This document shows positions 51,432 through 59,013 of a stretch of 64,000 nucleotides of DNA, piece after piece. Numbering within the stretch: position 1 is the stretch's first letter; every line of letters starts with the position of its first letter. The translations under genes and the position numbers were made by a program. The notes under the pieces are model-generated. The model saw only the letters and a program-made list of their open reading frames with translations, ran no database searches and was not told the origin of the DNA. Source of the stretch: Streptomyces sp. GESEQ-35 (GTDB taxonomy: Bacteria; Actinomycetota; Actinomycetes; Streptomycetales; Streptomycetaceae); contig NZ_JAFFSX010000014.1 of assembly GCF_017948485.1 (NCBI RefSeq), positions 62,001 to 126,000 of the forward strand, read 5' to 3'.

Positions 51432-52499
51432 ATGACGTCTGCGGCCGGACCCGAGGAGGTCGGCGACAGACGAAACGTTTCGGACGCGGCAGGCGTGGCG
51501 GTGCTCGGGGCCTGCGCCGTCTGGTCGCTCATCACGGCGACCGTGCACGGCGGCCGCCCCGAGGGCGTGCTGCTCGCGATCCTGGCGGTGGCGGCAGGCT
51601 ATGCCGCGGGGCGGATCTCCGGGGCGCTGCTGCCGGTTGCCGCGCCCTGCGCCGCGGCTCTGGCCGGACTGACCCTGACGGTGGCCGTTCCGCATCTGGC
51701 GCCGGGGCCGGAGATCATCACACCGCTCGGTCATGCCGGCGCCACCGCGGCCGTACTGACCCTGTCCGCCGGCTCCGCCTGCTGCGCCGCCTGGGCGACG
51801 CCCGCGCCCGCGCTGCGGCTCGCTCTGCGCGGACTGGCCGCCGGGATCGCCGTGACCGCGGCCGCCCTGGGCTCCATCACCGGTTTCGTCCTCTGCGTGG
51901 CGGTGCTGCTGTGTTCGCTCGCCGCGGGCCGAATGCACCGGCGGGGCCTTGGCATCGTCGGGCTGGCCCTTGTGGCGGGCCTGGGAGCCGGCCTGCCCTG
52001 GGCGGTGGCCGGGAACGCGGTGCCGGACGGGCTCGCCGCGGCGCTGGAGGGTCAGCTGACGCGGCACCGGATCGAGCTGTGGCACGACGCCCTGCACATG
52101 GTCCACGGCGATACCGCCCTGGGCGTCGGCCCGGGGCGCTTCGGGGAGCTCAGTACGACGGCCACGCAGACACTGCTGTCCGACGGCAAGCCGCACTCGG
52201 CGCCCCTGCAACAGGCGGCCGAACAGGGTGTCATCGGCGTGGCCCTGCTGGCACTGGCCTTCTGCTGGGTCCTCCACGCGTTGTGGCGCACTCCCCGTTC
52301 CACGCCGATCGCACTCACCGCGGGCGGCGCACTCACCGCGTTGGCGGCGACCGCCGCGGTCGGCAACGTGCTCAGCTTCACCGCGGTGTCCGTGGGCGCG
52401 GGGCTGCTGGCGGGACTGGCCACGGCACGCCCGCTCGCCGACGAGCCACCCCAGCGGACCTGGGACACCCGCCCGCGCGGTGACCGCCTGGCGCCATGA
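51432..52499 (+). CDS. O-antigen-ligase-like polytopic membrane protein
   Basis: 355-residue protein with about nine hydrophobic helices (AGVAVLGACAVWSLITAT, RISGALLPVAAPCAAALAGL, VLLCSLAAG and others). A polar segment carries the hallmark of Wzy/WaaL enzymes: RIELWHDALHMVHGDTALGV, GPGRFGE and PHSAPLQQAAEQGVIGVALL. Family members transfer or polymerise undecaprenyl-linked glycans outside the membrane. The length is shorter than usual ligases (about 400-450). The reading frame is open for 2.5 kb upstream, antisense to other genes; the ATG at 51432 is preferred over GTG 51417. The partner glycan genes are not nearby. Confidence 0.8.
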   Translation: MTSAAGPEEVGDRRNVSDAAGVAVLGACAVWSLITATVHGGRPEGVLLAILAVAAGYAAGRISGALLPVAAPCAAALAGLTLTVAVPHLAPGPEIITPLGHAGATAAVLTLSAGSACCAAWATPAPALRLALRGLAAGIAVTAAALGSITGFVLCVAVLLCSLAAGRMHRRGLGIVGLALVAGLGAGLPWAVAGNAVPDGLAAALEGQLTRHRIELWHDALHMVHGDTALGVGPGRFGELSTTATQTLLSDGKPHSAPLQQAAEQGVIGVALLALAFCWVLHALWRTPRSTPIALTAGGALTALAATAAVGNVLSFTAVSVGAGLLAGLATARPLADEPPQRTWDTRPRGDRLAP

Positions 52500-52530
52500 G
52501 GTCGAAGAACAGACCCGCGCGCGTAGGGCT

Positions 52531-53079
52531 TCAGTGCACCGGTCCGGGTGCGCTCGGTCGCAGTCGGGCCCGAATAGCCCGTACGGCGGCCTCAGCGTCG
52601 TCCACCGTGATCGTGAACGTATGGCCGTCCCACAGCCGGAGCACCACGCCCTCGCCACGCCGTACGACAACTGCGGTGCCCTTCTCGGGCCGCCAGCGGT
52701 AGCCCCAGCCGCCCCAGTGCCGCGGGGTGATCTGCGGGTCGAAGTCCGCGCCGGCGACATGAGCCAGCGGAATACGGCGGCGGGGCACACCCATGTGACC
52801 GCAGCGGACTTCCACGCACTCCTTGTCGAGCGTCAGGTCGACGTGGACGAAGGCCAGGGTGCCGAAGAGAACCAGCAGGCCCGCGGCGATGCAGCCAACG
52901 ACCGCCATGACGAGTGGGGCGGCACCCGACGTCCACGCCGAGTCGACGGCGAGCTCGATCCCGAGCGCCATGCAGCCCGCGCCGACGAGCGCCAGCAGCC
53001 ACTGGACCCGGTTCGTGGCACGTCCGGTCCAGATGTCGGGGTGTGGCGGGGCCTTCGCATCGCGGGAGTGGTCCCTCAT
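52531..53079 (-). CDS. Two-helix membrane protein with PH-like domain
   Basis: 182-residue protein with two membrane helices at about residues 25-75 (WLLALVGAGCMALGIELAVD, AAPLVMAVVGCIAAGLLVLF). A cytoplasmic, PH-like beta domain follows (HVDLTLDKECVEVRCGHMGV, then PRRRIPL..VAGADFDPQ, RRGEGVVLRLWDGHTFTITV, helix DDAEAAVRAIRARL). This arrangement is common in uncharacterised actinobacterial membrane proteins. The function is unknown. It is convergent with the O-antigen-ligase-like gene. Confidence 0.82.
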   Translation of the reverse strand: MRDHSRDAKAPPHPDIWTGRATNRVQWLLALVGAGCMALGIELAVDSAWTSGAAPLVMAVVGCIAAGLLVLFGTLAFVHVDLTLDKECVEVRCGHMGVPRRRIPLAHVAGADFDPQITPRHWGGWGYRWRPEKGTAVVVRRGEGVVLRLWDGHTFTITVDDAEAAVRAIRARLRPSAPGPVH

Positions 53080-53185
53080 GGCTAAGAGGTTACTCAGGTT
53101 TCGCCGCGCGGGTACCGCGTTGCACAGGGTGACTGCGCCGGGCGGGCGTCCGTTGGAGCACAGACGTCCGTTTTGTGGCTGTCGG

Positions 53186-53971
53186 TCACCGGGCGGGGCT
53201 GACCGCCTGGAGCAGCCTGCCCTCGTCGTAGGCCAGGGCGGGCACGGGCAGCGCCCCCTCGCGTCCGCTCAACAGCACCGTCAGGGTGCCGTCGGCGGCT
53301 GCCCCGGGAGCGGGCTGTTCACCGATCCGGCGCAGCGCCTGGGTGGCGACCGCCCCGGCGGAGCCGTGCAGGACCAGCGGCGGACGGCCGGGGCGCTGCA
53401 CGGCGGCGCGGATGCGCTCGGCGACCAGTTCGTAATGGGTGCAGCCCAGGACGACGGTCGTTACATCGTCGGGGGTGAGTGCGGCGGCCGCGGCGACGGC
53501 GGCGGCGATGGCGGCCTCGTCTGCGTGTTCCACGGCCTCGGCCAGGCCGTGGCAGGGCACCTCGGTGGCTCTCACTCCGCCGGCGAAGTCCCGGATCAGA
53601 CCGCGCTGGTAGGGGCTGCCGGTGGTGGCCGGGGTCGCCCAGATCGCGAAGGGGCCGCCACCGGCCGCGGCCGGCTTGATCGCCGGGACGGTGCCGATCA
53701 CGGGGATACCGGGTTCGAGGCGGGAGCGCAGGGTGGTCAGTGCATGGACGGTCGCGGTGTTGCAGCCGATGATCAGGGCGTCGGGCCGACGGGCGGCGGC
53801 CGCCTCGGCGACGGCGACGGCGCGCTCCGTGAGGTCCTCGGGGGTCCTGGGTCCCCAGGGCATTCCGTCGGGGTCCAGGGAGAGGACGAGATCTGCGTCG
53901 GGTCGCAGACGCCGTACCGCGGCGGTGGCCGCCAGCAGACCGATTCCGGAGTCCATCAGCGCGATCTTCAC
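53186..53971 (-). CDS. Aspartate/glutamate racemase-family protein (MurI-like)
   Basis: 261-residue cofactor-independent racemase-fold protein. The N-terminal MDSGIGLL resembles MurI's D-S-G-V-G. The two catalytic cysteines are Cys70 (LIIGCNTATV) and Cys177 (VVLGCTHYELVAERI). MurI makes D-glutamate for peptidoglycan, but several Streptomyces also carry paralogues, and the short, Ala-rich sequence here leaves that open. It is divergent from the glycosyltransferase gene 57 bases away. Confidence 0.85.
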   Translation of the reverse strand: MKIALMDSGIGLLAATAAVRRLRPDADLVLSLDPDGMPWGPRTPEDLTERAVAVAEAAAARRPDALIIGCNTATVHALTTLRSRLEPGIPVIGTVPAIKPAAAGGGPFAIWATPATTGSPYQRGLIRDFAGGVRATEVPCHGLAEAVEHADEAAIAAAVAAAAALTPDDVTTVVLGCTHYELVAERIRAAVQRPGRPPLVLHGSAGAVATQALRRIGEQPAPGAAADGTLTVLLSGREGALPVPALAYDEGRLLQAVSPAR

Positions 53972-54028
53972 CCGGCCACGATAGTCGATGGGCCGTGTGG
54001 GGCCGGGCCGGTGGGGCAGACTGCGCGC

Positions 54029-55204
54029 GTGAGTGCCATCGCGTGGACCGCCGCTGCATCGCTGGCCGCCTGGCTGTGGCTGCTGCTGGGCCAGGGCTTC
54101 TTCTGGCGTACGGACGTACGCCTGCCATCGCGTCGCGAACCGGCGTCATGGCCCCATGTCTGTGTCGTCGTCCCGGCCCGGGACGAGGCCGCCGTACTGC
54201 CTGACAGCCTGCCGTCGTTGCTCGCCCAGGACTATCCGGGGCGGGCAGAGGTCTTCCTGATCGACGACGGCAGCTCGGACGGCACCGGCGAACTGGCCCG
54301 GGAGCTGTCGCGACGCCACGGCGGCCTGCCGCTGACCGTCGCGTCACCCGGCGAGCCACCCGCGGGCTGGACCGGCAAGCTGTGGGCGGTGCGCCATGGC
54401 ATCGGCGTGGCACGCGCGCGTGACCCCGAGTACCTGCTGCTGACGGATGCCGACATCGCCCATGCGCCGGACAGCCTCAGGGAGTTGGTCGCGGCGGCGC
54501 ACACCGGGGGTTTCGACGTGGTGTCGCAGATGGCCCGGTTGCGGGTGGCGAGCGTGTGGGAGCGGCTCGTCGTACCCGCCTTCGTCTACTTCTTCGCCCA
54601 GTTGTATCCCTTCCGCCGGATCGGCAAGAAGGCGGCGCGGACGGCGGCCGCGGCGGGCGGCTGTGTGCTGCTGCGTACCGAGGCGGCGGAGCGGGCGCGG
54701 ATCCCGGACGCCATCCGGCACGCCGTCATCGACGACGTGGCACTCGCGCGTGCCGTGCAGGGCAGTGGGGGTCACATCTGGCTGGGGCTGGCGGACCGGG
54801 TGGACAGCGTGCGCCCGTATCCACGGCTGCACGACCTGTGGCGGATGGTCTCGCGCAGCGCATATGCGCAGTTGCGGCACAGTCCGCTGCTGCTCGCCGG
54901 TACGGTCGCAGGTCTCGCGCTGGTCTATCTGGTGCCGCCCGTTGCCCTGGCCTGGGGCCTGGCCACAGGGGACACGGCTGTCGCGGTCGTCGGTGTCCTC
55001 GCGTGGCTGGTGATGGCAGGGACGTACGTCCCGATGCTCCGCTACTACCGGCAGCCCCTGTGGCTCGCTCCTCTGCTGCCGTTCACCGCGTTTCTGTATC
55101 TCCTCATGACGGTCGATTCCGCGGTCCAGCACTATCGGGGGCGCGGCGCGGCCTGGAAGGGCCGCACCTACGCACGTCCGGGCGCCGTCCCCGACGAGGG
55201 CTGA
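54029..55204 (+). CDS. Family 2 glycosyltransferase (HpnB-like)
   Basis: 391-residue membrane-associated GT2. An N-terminal helix (IAWTAAASLAAWLWLLLGQG) precedes the GT-A domain, with VVVPARDEAAVLPDSL, the DDGSSDGT nucleotide site (79-86) and the DAD metal motif at 140-142. Three or four C-terminal helices follow (LLAGTVAGLALVYLVPPVAL). Length and layout match the hopene-associated HpnB group, but no hopanoid genes lie in the window. GTG at 54029 was chosen; the frame upstream is a shadow of the racemase. Its acceptor is unknown. Confidence 0.85.
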   Translation: MSAIAWTAAASLAAWLWLLLGQGFFWRTDVRLPSRREPASWPHVCVVVPARDEAAVLPDSLPSLLAQDYPGRAEVFLIDDGSSDGTGELARELSRRHGGLPLTVASPGEPPAGWTGKLWAVRHGIGVARARDPEYLLLTDADIAHAPDSLRELVAAAHTGGFDVVSQMARLRVASVWERLVVPAFVYFFAQLYPFRRIGKKAARTAAAAGGCVLLRTEAAERARIPDAIRHAVIDDVALARAVQGSGGHIWLGLADRVDSVRPYPRLHDLWRMVSRSAYAQLRHSPLLLAGTVAGLALVYLVPPVALAWGLATGDTAVAVVGVLAWLVMAGTYVPMLRYYRQPLWLAPLLPFTAFLYLLMTVDSAVQHYRGRGAAWKGRTYARPGAVPDEG

Positions 55205-55211
55205 GACCGGC

Positions 55212-56459
55212 TCACTTCCGCCCGGGGGTCCAGTTCATGCCCCAGCCGTAGGCGTAGTCGATCGTCCGCTGCGGGCTCACCCCGCGCTCGGGCACCAGGT
55301 AGCGGGCCTCGCGCTGGACGACCAGGTCGCTGCCCGTGTTCGTGATGAGGGCGAGCGCGCACACCGTGGAGGGGACGGTGCACTCGTCGAGCGAGAAGTC
55401 GATCGCGGCGCCGTGCTGCGGTGTGAGGGTGACCGTGGCGTGCAGGTCGGCGAAGGAACGCGCTCCTTCGTAGATCGTCACGAAGACGAGGATGCGCTGG
55501 AAGGCCTGTTTGTGGTCGAGGTTGACGGTGAGGTTCTCGCCGCTCGCCATGGCGCCGGTGCGGTCGTCGCCGTCGAGGTGGATGAACGGGGGCTGGTGCA
55601 GGGCGCCGAAGGCGTTGCCGAGCGACTGGACGATTCCCTTGCTGCCGTCGGTGAGTTCGTACAGCGCGCACAGGTCGAGGTCGAGGTCGGAGTGCATGGC
55701 CACGGCACGGCCGAGCTTGCTGCCCCAACCGGAGAACTGCTTGCGCATCTCCCAGTTGAGGTTCACGCGCATGGCACCCGAGGTGCCGCCCTGCTTGCTC
55801 AGCGAGACCGAGGGCGATGCCTTGGTCAGCGTCACCTTGCTGAGGCTGACCGGCGCCGCGGGGGGCGCCGCGGGAGCGGGCGGCGCGGTCACCGGCGGTG
55901 CGACGGGCGCGGACGGCGTGGCGGCGGCCGGTTGCGGCTCGTCCACCGAGATGCCGAAGTCCGTGGCGAGGCCCTCGAGCCCGCTGCTGTATCCCTGGCC
56001 CACGGCACGGAACTTCCAGGCGCCCTGGCGACGGTAGAACTCCCCGAGGACGAAAGCGGTTTCCACGGTCGCGCCCGTGCTGTCGAAGCGGGCGACCACG
56101 GTGTTCTGGGCGGCATCGCGGACCTCGATGTAGAGGTCCGGCACCTGGCCGAACGTACCGCCGTCCGTCGATGCGGCCAGGACCAGCGTCTCGATCGCGG
56201 GCTCCACGCGCGCGAGGTCGACGAGGATGCTGTCGACCACCACGCCGCCGTTGTCCCGCTTGCCCTCGTGGCGAACCGCGCCGGAGGAGTGCTCCGGCTG
56301 GTTGTAGAACACGAAGTCGCTGTCGGACCGGACCTTTCCGCCGACCAGCAGCAGAGCCGACGCGTCCGCGTCGGGTACGCCCGGTCCGGAGCGCCGGCCC
56401 AATTCGACCCGCAGCGCCGTCGTCGGCACCGGAGCATTCGATCCTTTTGGCATTGACAT
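55212..56459 (-). CDS. Tandem TerD-domain protein
   Basis: 415-residue stress protein with two TerD-type beta-sandwich domains. The first is at about 10-175 (DFVFYNQPEHSSGAVRHEGK, FVLGEFYRRQGAWKFRAVGQ) and the second at about 225-412 (MHSDLDLDLCALYELTDGSK, DDRTGAMASGENLTVNLDHK). A Pro/Ala-rich linker (about 175-215) separates them. TerD domains bind Ca2+ through clustered acidic residues such as DLDLDL. The family is linked to tellurite and phage resistance and to membrane stress in actinobacteria. The ATG at 56459 is preceded by a GGGGGCGG stretch. It is convergent with the glycosyltransferase (8-base gap). Confidence 0.93.
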   Translation of the reverse strand: MSMPKGSNAPVPTTALRVELGRRSGPGVPDADASALLLVGGKVRSDSDFVFYNQPEHSSGAVRHEGKRDNGGVVVDSILVDLARVEPAIETLVLAASTDGGTFGQVPDLYIEVRDAAQNTVVARFDSTGATVETAFVLGEFYRRQGAWKFRAVGQGYSSGLEGLATDFGISVDEPQPAAATPSAPVAPPVTAPPAPAAPPAAPVSLSKVTLTKASPSVSLSKQGGTSGAMRVNLNWEMRKQFSGWGSKLGRAVAMHSDLDLDLCALYELTDGSKGIVQSLGNAFGALHQPPFIHLDGDDRTGAMASGENLTVNLDHKQAFQRILVFVTIYEGARSFADLHATVTLTPQHGAAIDFSLDECTVPSTVCALALITNTGSDLVVQREARYLVPERGVSPQRTIDYAYGWGMNWTPGRK

Positions 56460-56754
56460 GTCCGCCCCCATCACCAGTCACCGCGCCGGGTCGTCGCACC
56501 CCGGCAGCCCATTGGGTTCACCACATGACCAACCTATTCCCCGGTACGGCGAACTCCCATGAGGAGCCACCGGAAGATCGCCGTCCAACCCCGGCAACCT
56601 GCGCGGAACTCGGCCTTTACAGGATCCGAACGTGGACCGCCGCCCCTTTTTGCCGAGTTCGCTCGCATTGGGGATCCCACGTCACTGCCGACACGGAAAA
56701 CAACCCTCTTATCGGTCTCCCCAACCAGCACATCGTGGGCTTAACTTATGTGCC

Positions 56755-57192
56755 ATGACCTCCCCCCGCTCCACTTATGGCGGCGGCTACTACTCCGCCT
56801 CCTTCCCGGACACTCCGATCTACGACAGGCTCGTCGCCGAGCGGGGTACCCCGCAGATCGCTCCGATCCGGGTCCCCGCGGCGTACGACATGCCGGGCAG
56901 TCACCTGCCCGCGCTGCCGTCGGCGCTTCCGGCCCTCCCGGCCGGCCCGTCCCAGGCTTCGTACGGCTACCCGCAGGCGCAGCAGCCTGCTCCCCTCCAG
57001 CAGGCGCCCGCGGCGTACATCCCGCAGCAGGCGTCCGCGCCCCGCGGCTATCCCGGACCGCAACAGCAGCAGCCGCGCCAGATGGCGCCCGGCACGGGCT
57101 ACGAGGCGATGCGCCCCGCGGCTCCCCGGCCCACCCCGGCTCCGTACCAGGACCCGTACAACAGCCAGCAGCAGCAGTACCGCGGCTACTGA
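56755..57192 (+). CDS. Pro/Gln-rich small Streptomyces-type protein
   Basis: 145-residue protein with a conserved-looking N-terminus (SPRSTYGGGYYSASFPDTPI, YDRLVAERGTPQIAPIRVPA) followed by a disordered, Pro/Gln/Ala/Tyr-rich tail with QQQ runs. The composition and start are typical of a small Streptomyces-restricted family of unknown function. The ATG at 56755 lacks a clear ribosome site and follows an AT-rich TTAACTTATG stretch that may be a -10 box, so the mRNA could be nearly leaderless. It is divergent from the TerD gene. Confidence 0.8.
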   Translation: MTSPRSTYGGGYYSASFPDTPIYDRLVAERGTPQIAPIRVPAAYDMPGSHLPALPSALPALPAGPSQASYGYPQAQQPAPLQQAPAAYIPQQASAPRGYPGPQQQQPRQMAPGTGYEAMRPAAPRPTPAPYQDPYNSQQQQYRGY

Positions 57193-57235
57193 TTCCTCCA
57201 CCGGGACTGTCGGTGCCGGCTGGCACGATGGCCTC

Positions 57236-58063
57236 ATGGGGTACGCGCAGCTGCAGTCGATTCACGTTCATCCGGTCAAGGCGGTCCGGGGCCAGGCGCC
57301 CCGGGAGGCCGTCGTGGAGCCCTGGGGCCTGGCCGGAGATCGGCGCTGGGCGCTGATCGACGACGGGGGAAAGGTCGTCACGCAACGTCAGCAGCCGCGC
57401 CTCGCACTGGCCGCCGCCGAGCTGGTGCCCGGCGGCGGCGTTCGCCTGTCCGCACCCGGCATGGCCCCGTTGACCGTGACCGTCCCGGAGCCCATCGGCG
57501 GCGTGATGGTGGAGATCTTCCGCGACAAGGTCGAGGCGTTCCCGGCCGCGGACGCGGCGGCGCACGCCTGGTGCAGTGACCATCTCGGCACCGAGGTGCG
57601 TCTCGTGCACATGGACGACCCGGCCAGGCGCCGGCCTGTCGACCCAGAGTACGCACGGCCCGGCGAGACCGTCACCTTCGCCGACGGCTACCCGCTGCTG
57701 CTCGCCTCGGCCGCCTCCCTCGACGCCCTCAACTCCCTGATCGCGCAGGGCGATCACGCGGACGAGGGCCCCCTGCCCATGAACCGCTTCCGGCCGAACG
57801 TGGTCGTGTCGGGCACCGCCCCCTGGGCCGAGGACGACTGGTCACGCCTGGCCATCGGCGAGGTCGTCTTCCGTGTCGCCAAAATGTGCGGGCGGTGTGT
57901 CGTGACCACCACCGACCAGGGCACCGCCGGACGCGGCAGAGAGCCCCTGCACACCCTCGGCCGACACCGCCGCCTCAGCGGAAAGCTGGTCTTCGGACAG
58001 AACCTGGTGCCCGAATCCCACGGCACGATCCGGCTCGGCGACCCGGTCAGGGTCCTGGACTGA
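57236..58063 (+). CDS. MOSC-domain protein (mARC-like)
   Basis: 275-residue protein with the MOSC N-terminal beta-barrel (residues 1-115, SIHVHPVKAVRGQAPREAVV, GLAGDRRWALID) and the MOSC core with the probable molybdenum-cofactor cysteine in KMCGRCVVTTTDQGTAG. MOSC proteins reduce N-hydroxylated compounds or handle sulfurated cofactor. The typical PMNRFRPNVVVSG motif is present. The ATG at 57236 fits the frame. It follows the Pro/Gln-rich gene by 43 bases on the same strand. Confidence 0.92.
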   Translation: MGYAQLQSIHVHPVKAVRGQAPREAVVEPWGLAGDRRWALIDDGGKVVTQRQQPRLALAAAELVPGGGVRLSAPGMAPLTVTVPEPIGGVMVEIFRDKVEAFPAADAAAHAWCSDHLGTEVRLVHMDDPARRRPVDPEYARPGETVTFADGYPLLLASAASLDALNSLIAQGDHADEGPLPMNRFRPNVVVSGTAPWAEDDWSRLAIGEVVFRVAKMCGRCVVTTTDQGTAGRGREPLHTLGRHRRLSGKLVFGQNLVPESHGTIRLGDPVRVLD

Positions 58064-58245
58064 GAAGCACCCGCTCCGACGCGGCGGGCGGGAACTCGGC
58101 TCGGGGGTCGGCGCGTTGTGATGGTGGATTTCATGAGAAGTTCGTGAGAGGCCCGATCGGGGGTGATTTCGCTCTCTCTTGACCGGGGCCTTGCGTGAAC
58201 GGCTCCGCCGGGGGTTATCACGGAGCGGGAAGGGGGTGCCGAACC

Positions 58246-58851
58246 GTGCGAACCATCAGCGGACTCTGGCGCTGGCGACACAATCCGCTGCGCCGCAGGA
58301 CCGATCTGACCGAGGCCTGGGTCGCCCTGGCTGCTCTGCTGCTCATCCTGTTCGCCGCGCCCATGACGGGCTCCGTGGTCGGCGGTGTCACGCAGGACGC
58401 GCTCCAGCAGTCCGTCCGGGACCAACGGGAGTCGCGCCACGTGGTGACGGCCACCGTGGTGCGCAAACTCAACCGCTCCCCACTGGACGCCGACCCCGAG
58501 ACCTCTACCGGGCGGGACATGAGAAGTCGTGTCCTCGCCGACTGGACAGCACCGGACGGCACCGCGCAGCACGGGCCGGTCATGGCCCACGTCGAAGACC
58601 CGCAAGCGGGCGACAACTTCGCGCTCTGGACGGACGGCCACGGCCGCGTCGTGGCCCGCCCGCTGGATCCCGCCACGGCGACGACGCACGCGGTCCTCGC
58701 CGGATTCGGCGCCACTCTGCTCACCGCGGGCCTGATCGACGGCTTCCGGCGGCTGATCGTCTGGCGCATGGTCCGCCGCCGGTACGCCCGTTGGGACCAG
58801 GCATGGGACCGGGCGGGCCCCGACTGGGGCCGGACCGGCACCGGCAGTTGA
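58246..58851 (+). CDS. Rv1733c-like two-helix membrane protein
   Basis: 201-residue protein of the actinobacterial Rv1733c-like group. It starts with the basic GLWRWRHNPLRRRTDLTEAW, followed by a membrane helix (VALAALLLILFAAPMTGSVV). An external domain (ATVVRKLNRSPLDADPE..., VEDPQAGDNFALWTDGHGRV) and a second helix (AVLAGFGATLLTAGLIDGFR) with a basic cytoplasmic tail complete it. The function is unknown. GTG at 58246 has a GGGGG-rich site; the frame to 58195 is less likely. Confidence 0.83.
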   Translation: MRTISGLWRWRHNPLRRRTDLTEAWVALAALLLILFAAPMTGSVVGGVTQDALQQSVRDQRESRHVVTATVVRKLNRSPLDADPETSTGRDMRSRVLADWTAPDGTAQHGPVMAHVEDPQAGDNFALWTDGHGRVVARPLDPATATTHAVLAGFGATLLTAGLIDGFRRLIVWRMVRRRYARWDQAWDRAGPDWGRTGTGS

Positions 58852-59013
58852 CGGCCTTCCAGCTCTGGTCAACCCACTGCCTGCGCGCACGCTACGGTGG
58901 ACCGGCCGGACTCGCTTCGGCGTCAACCCGCGCGAGTGAGCCGCAGGGGCCGCTTCGGCGTCCCGAAGGCGAACGAGCCATCAGCACGACCGAGGTGGGG
59001 GCACAGCAACGCC

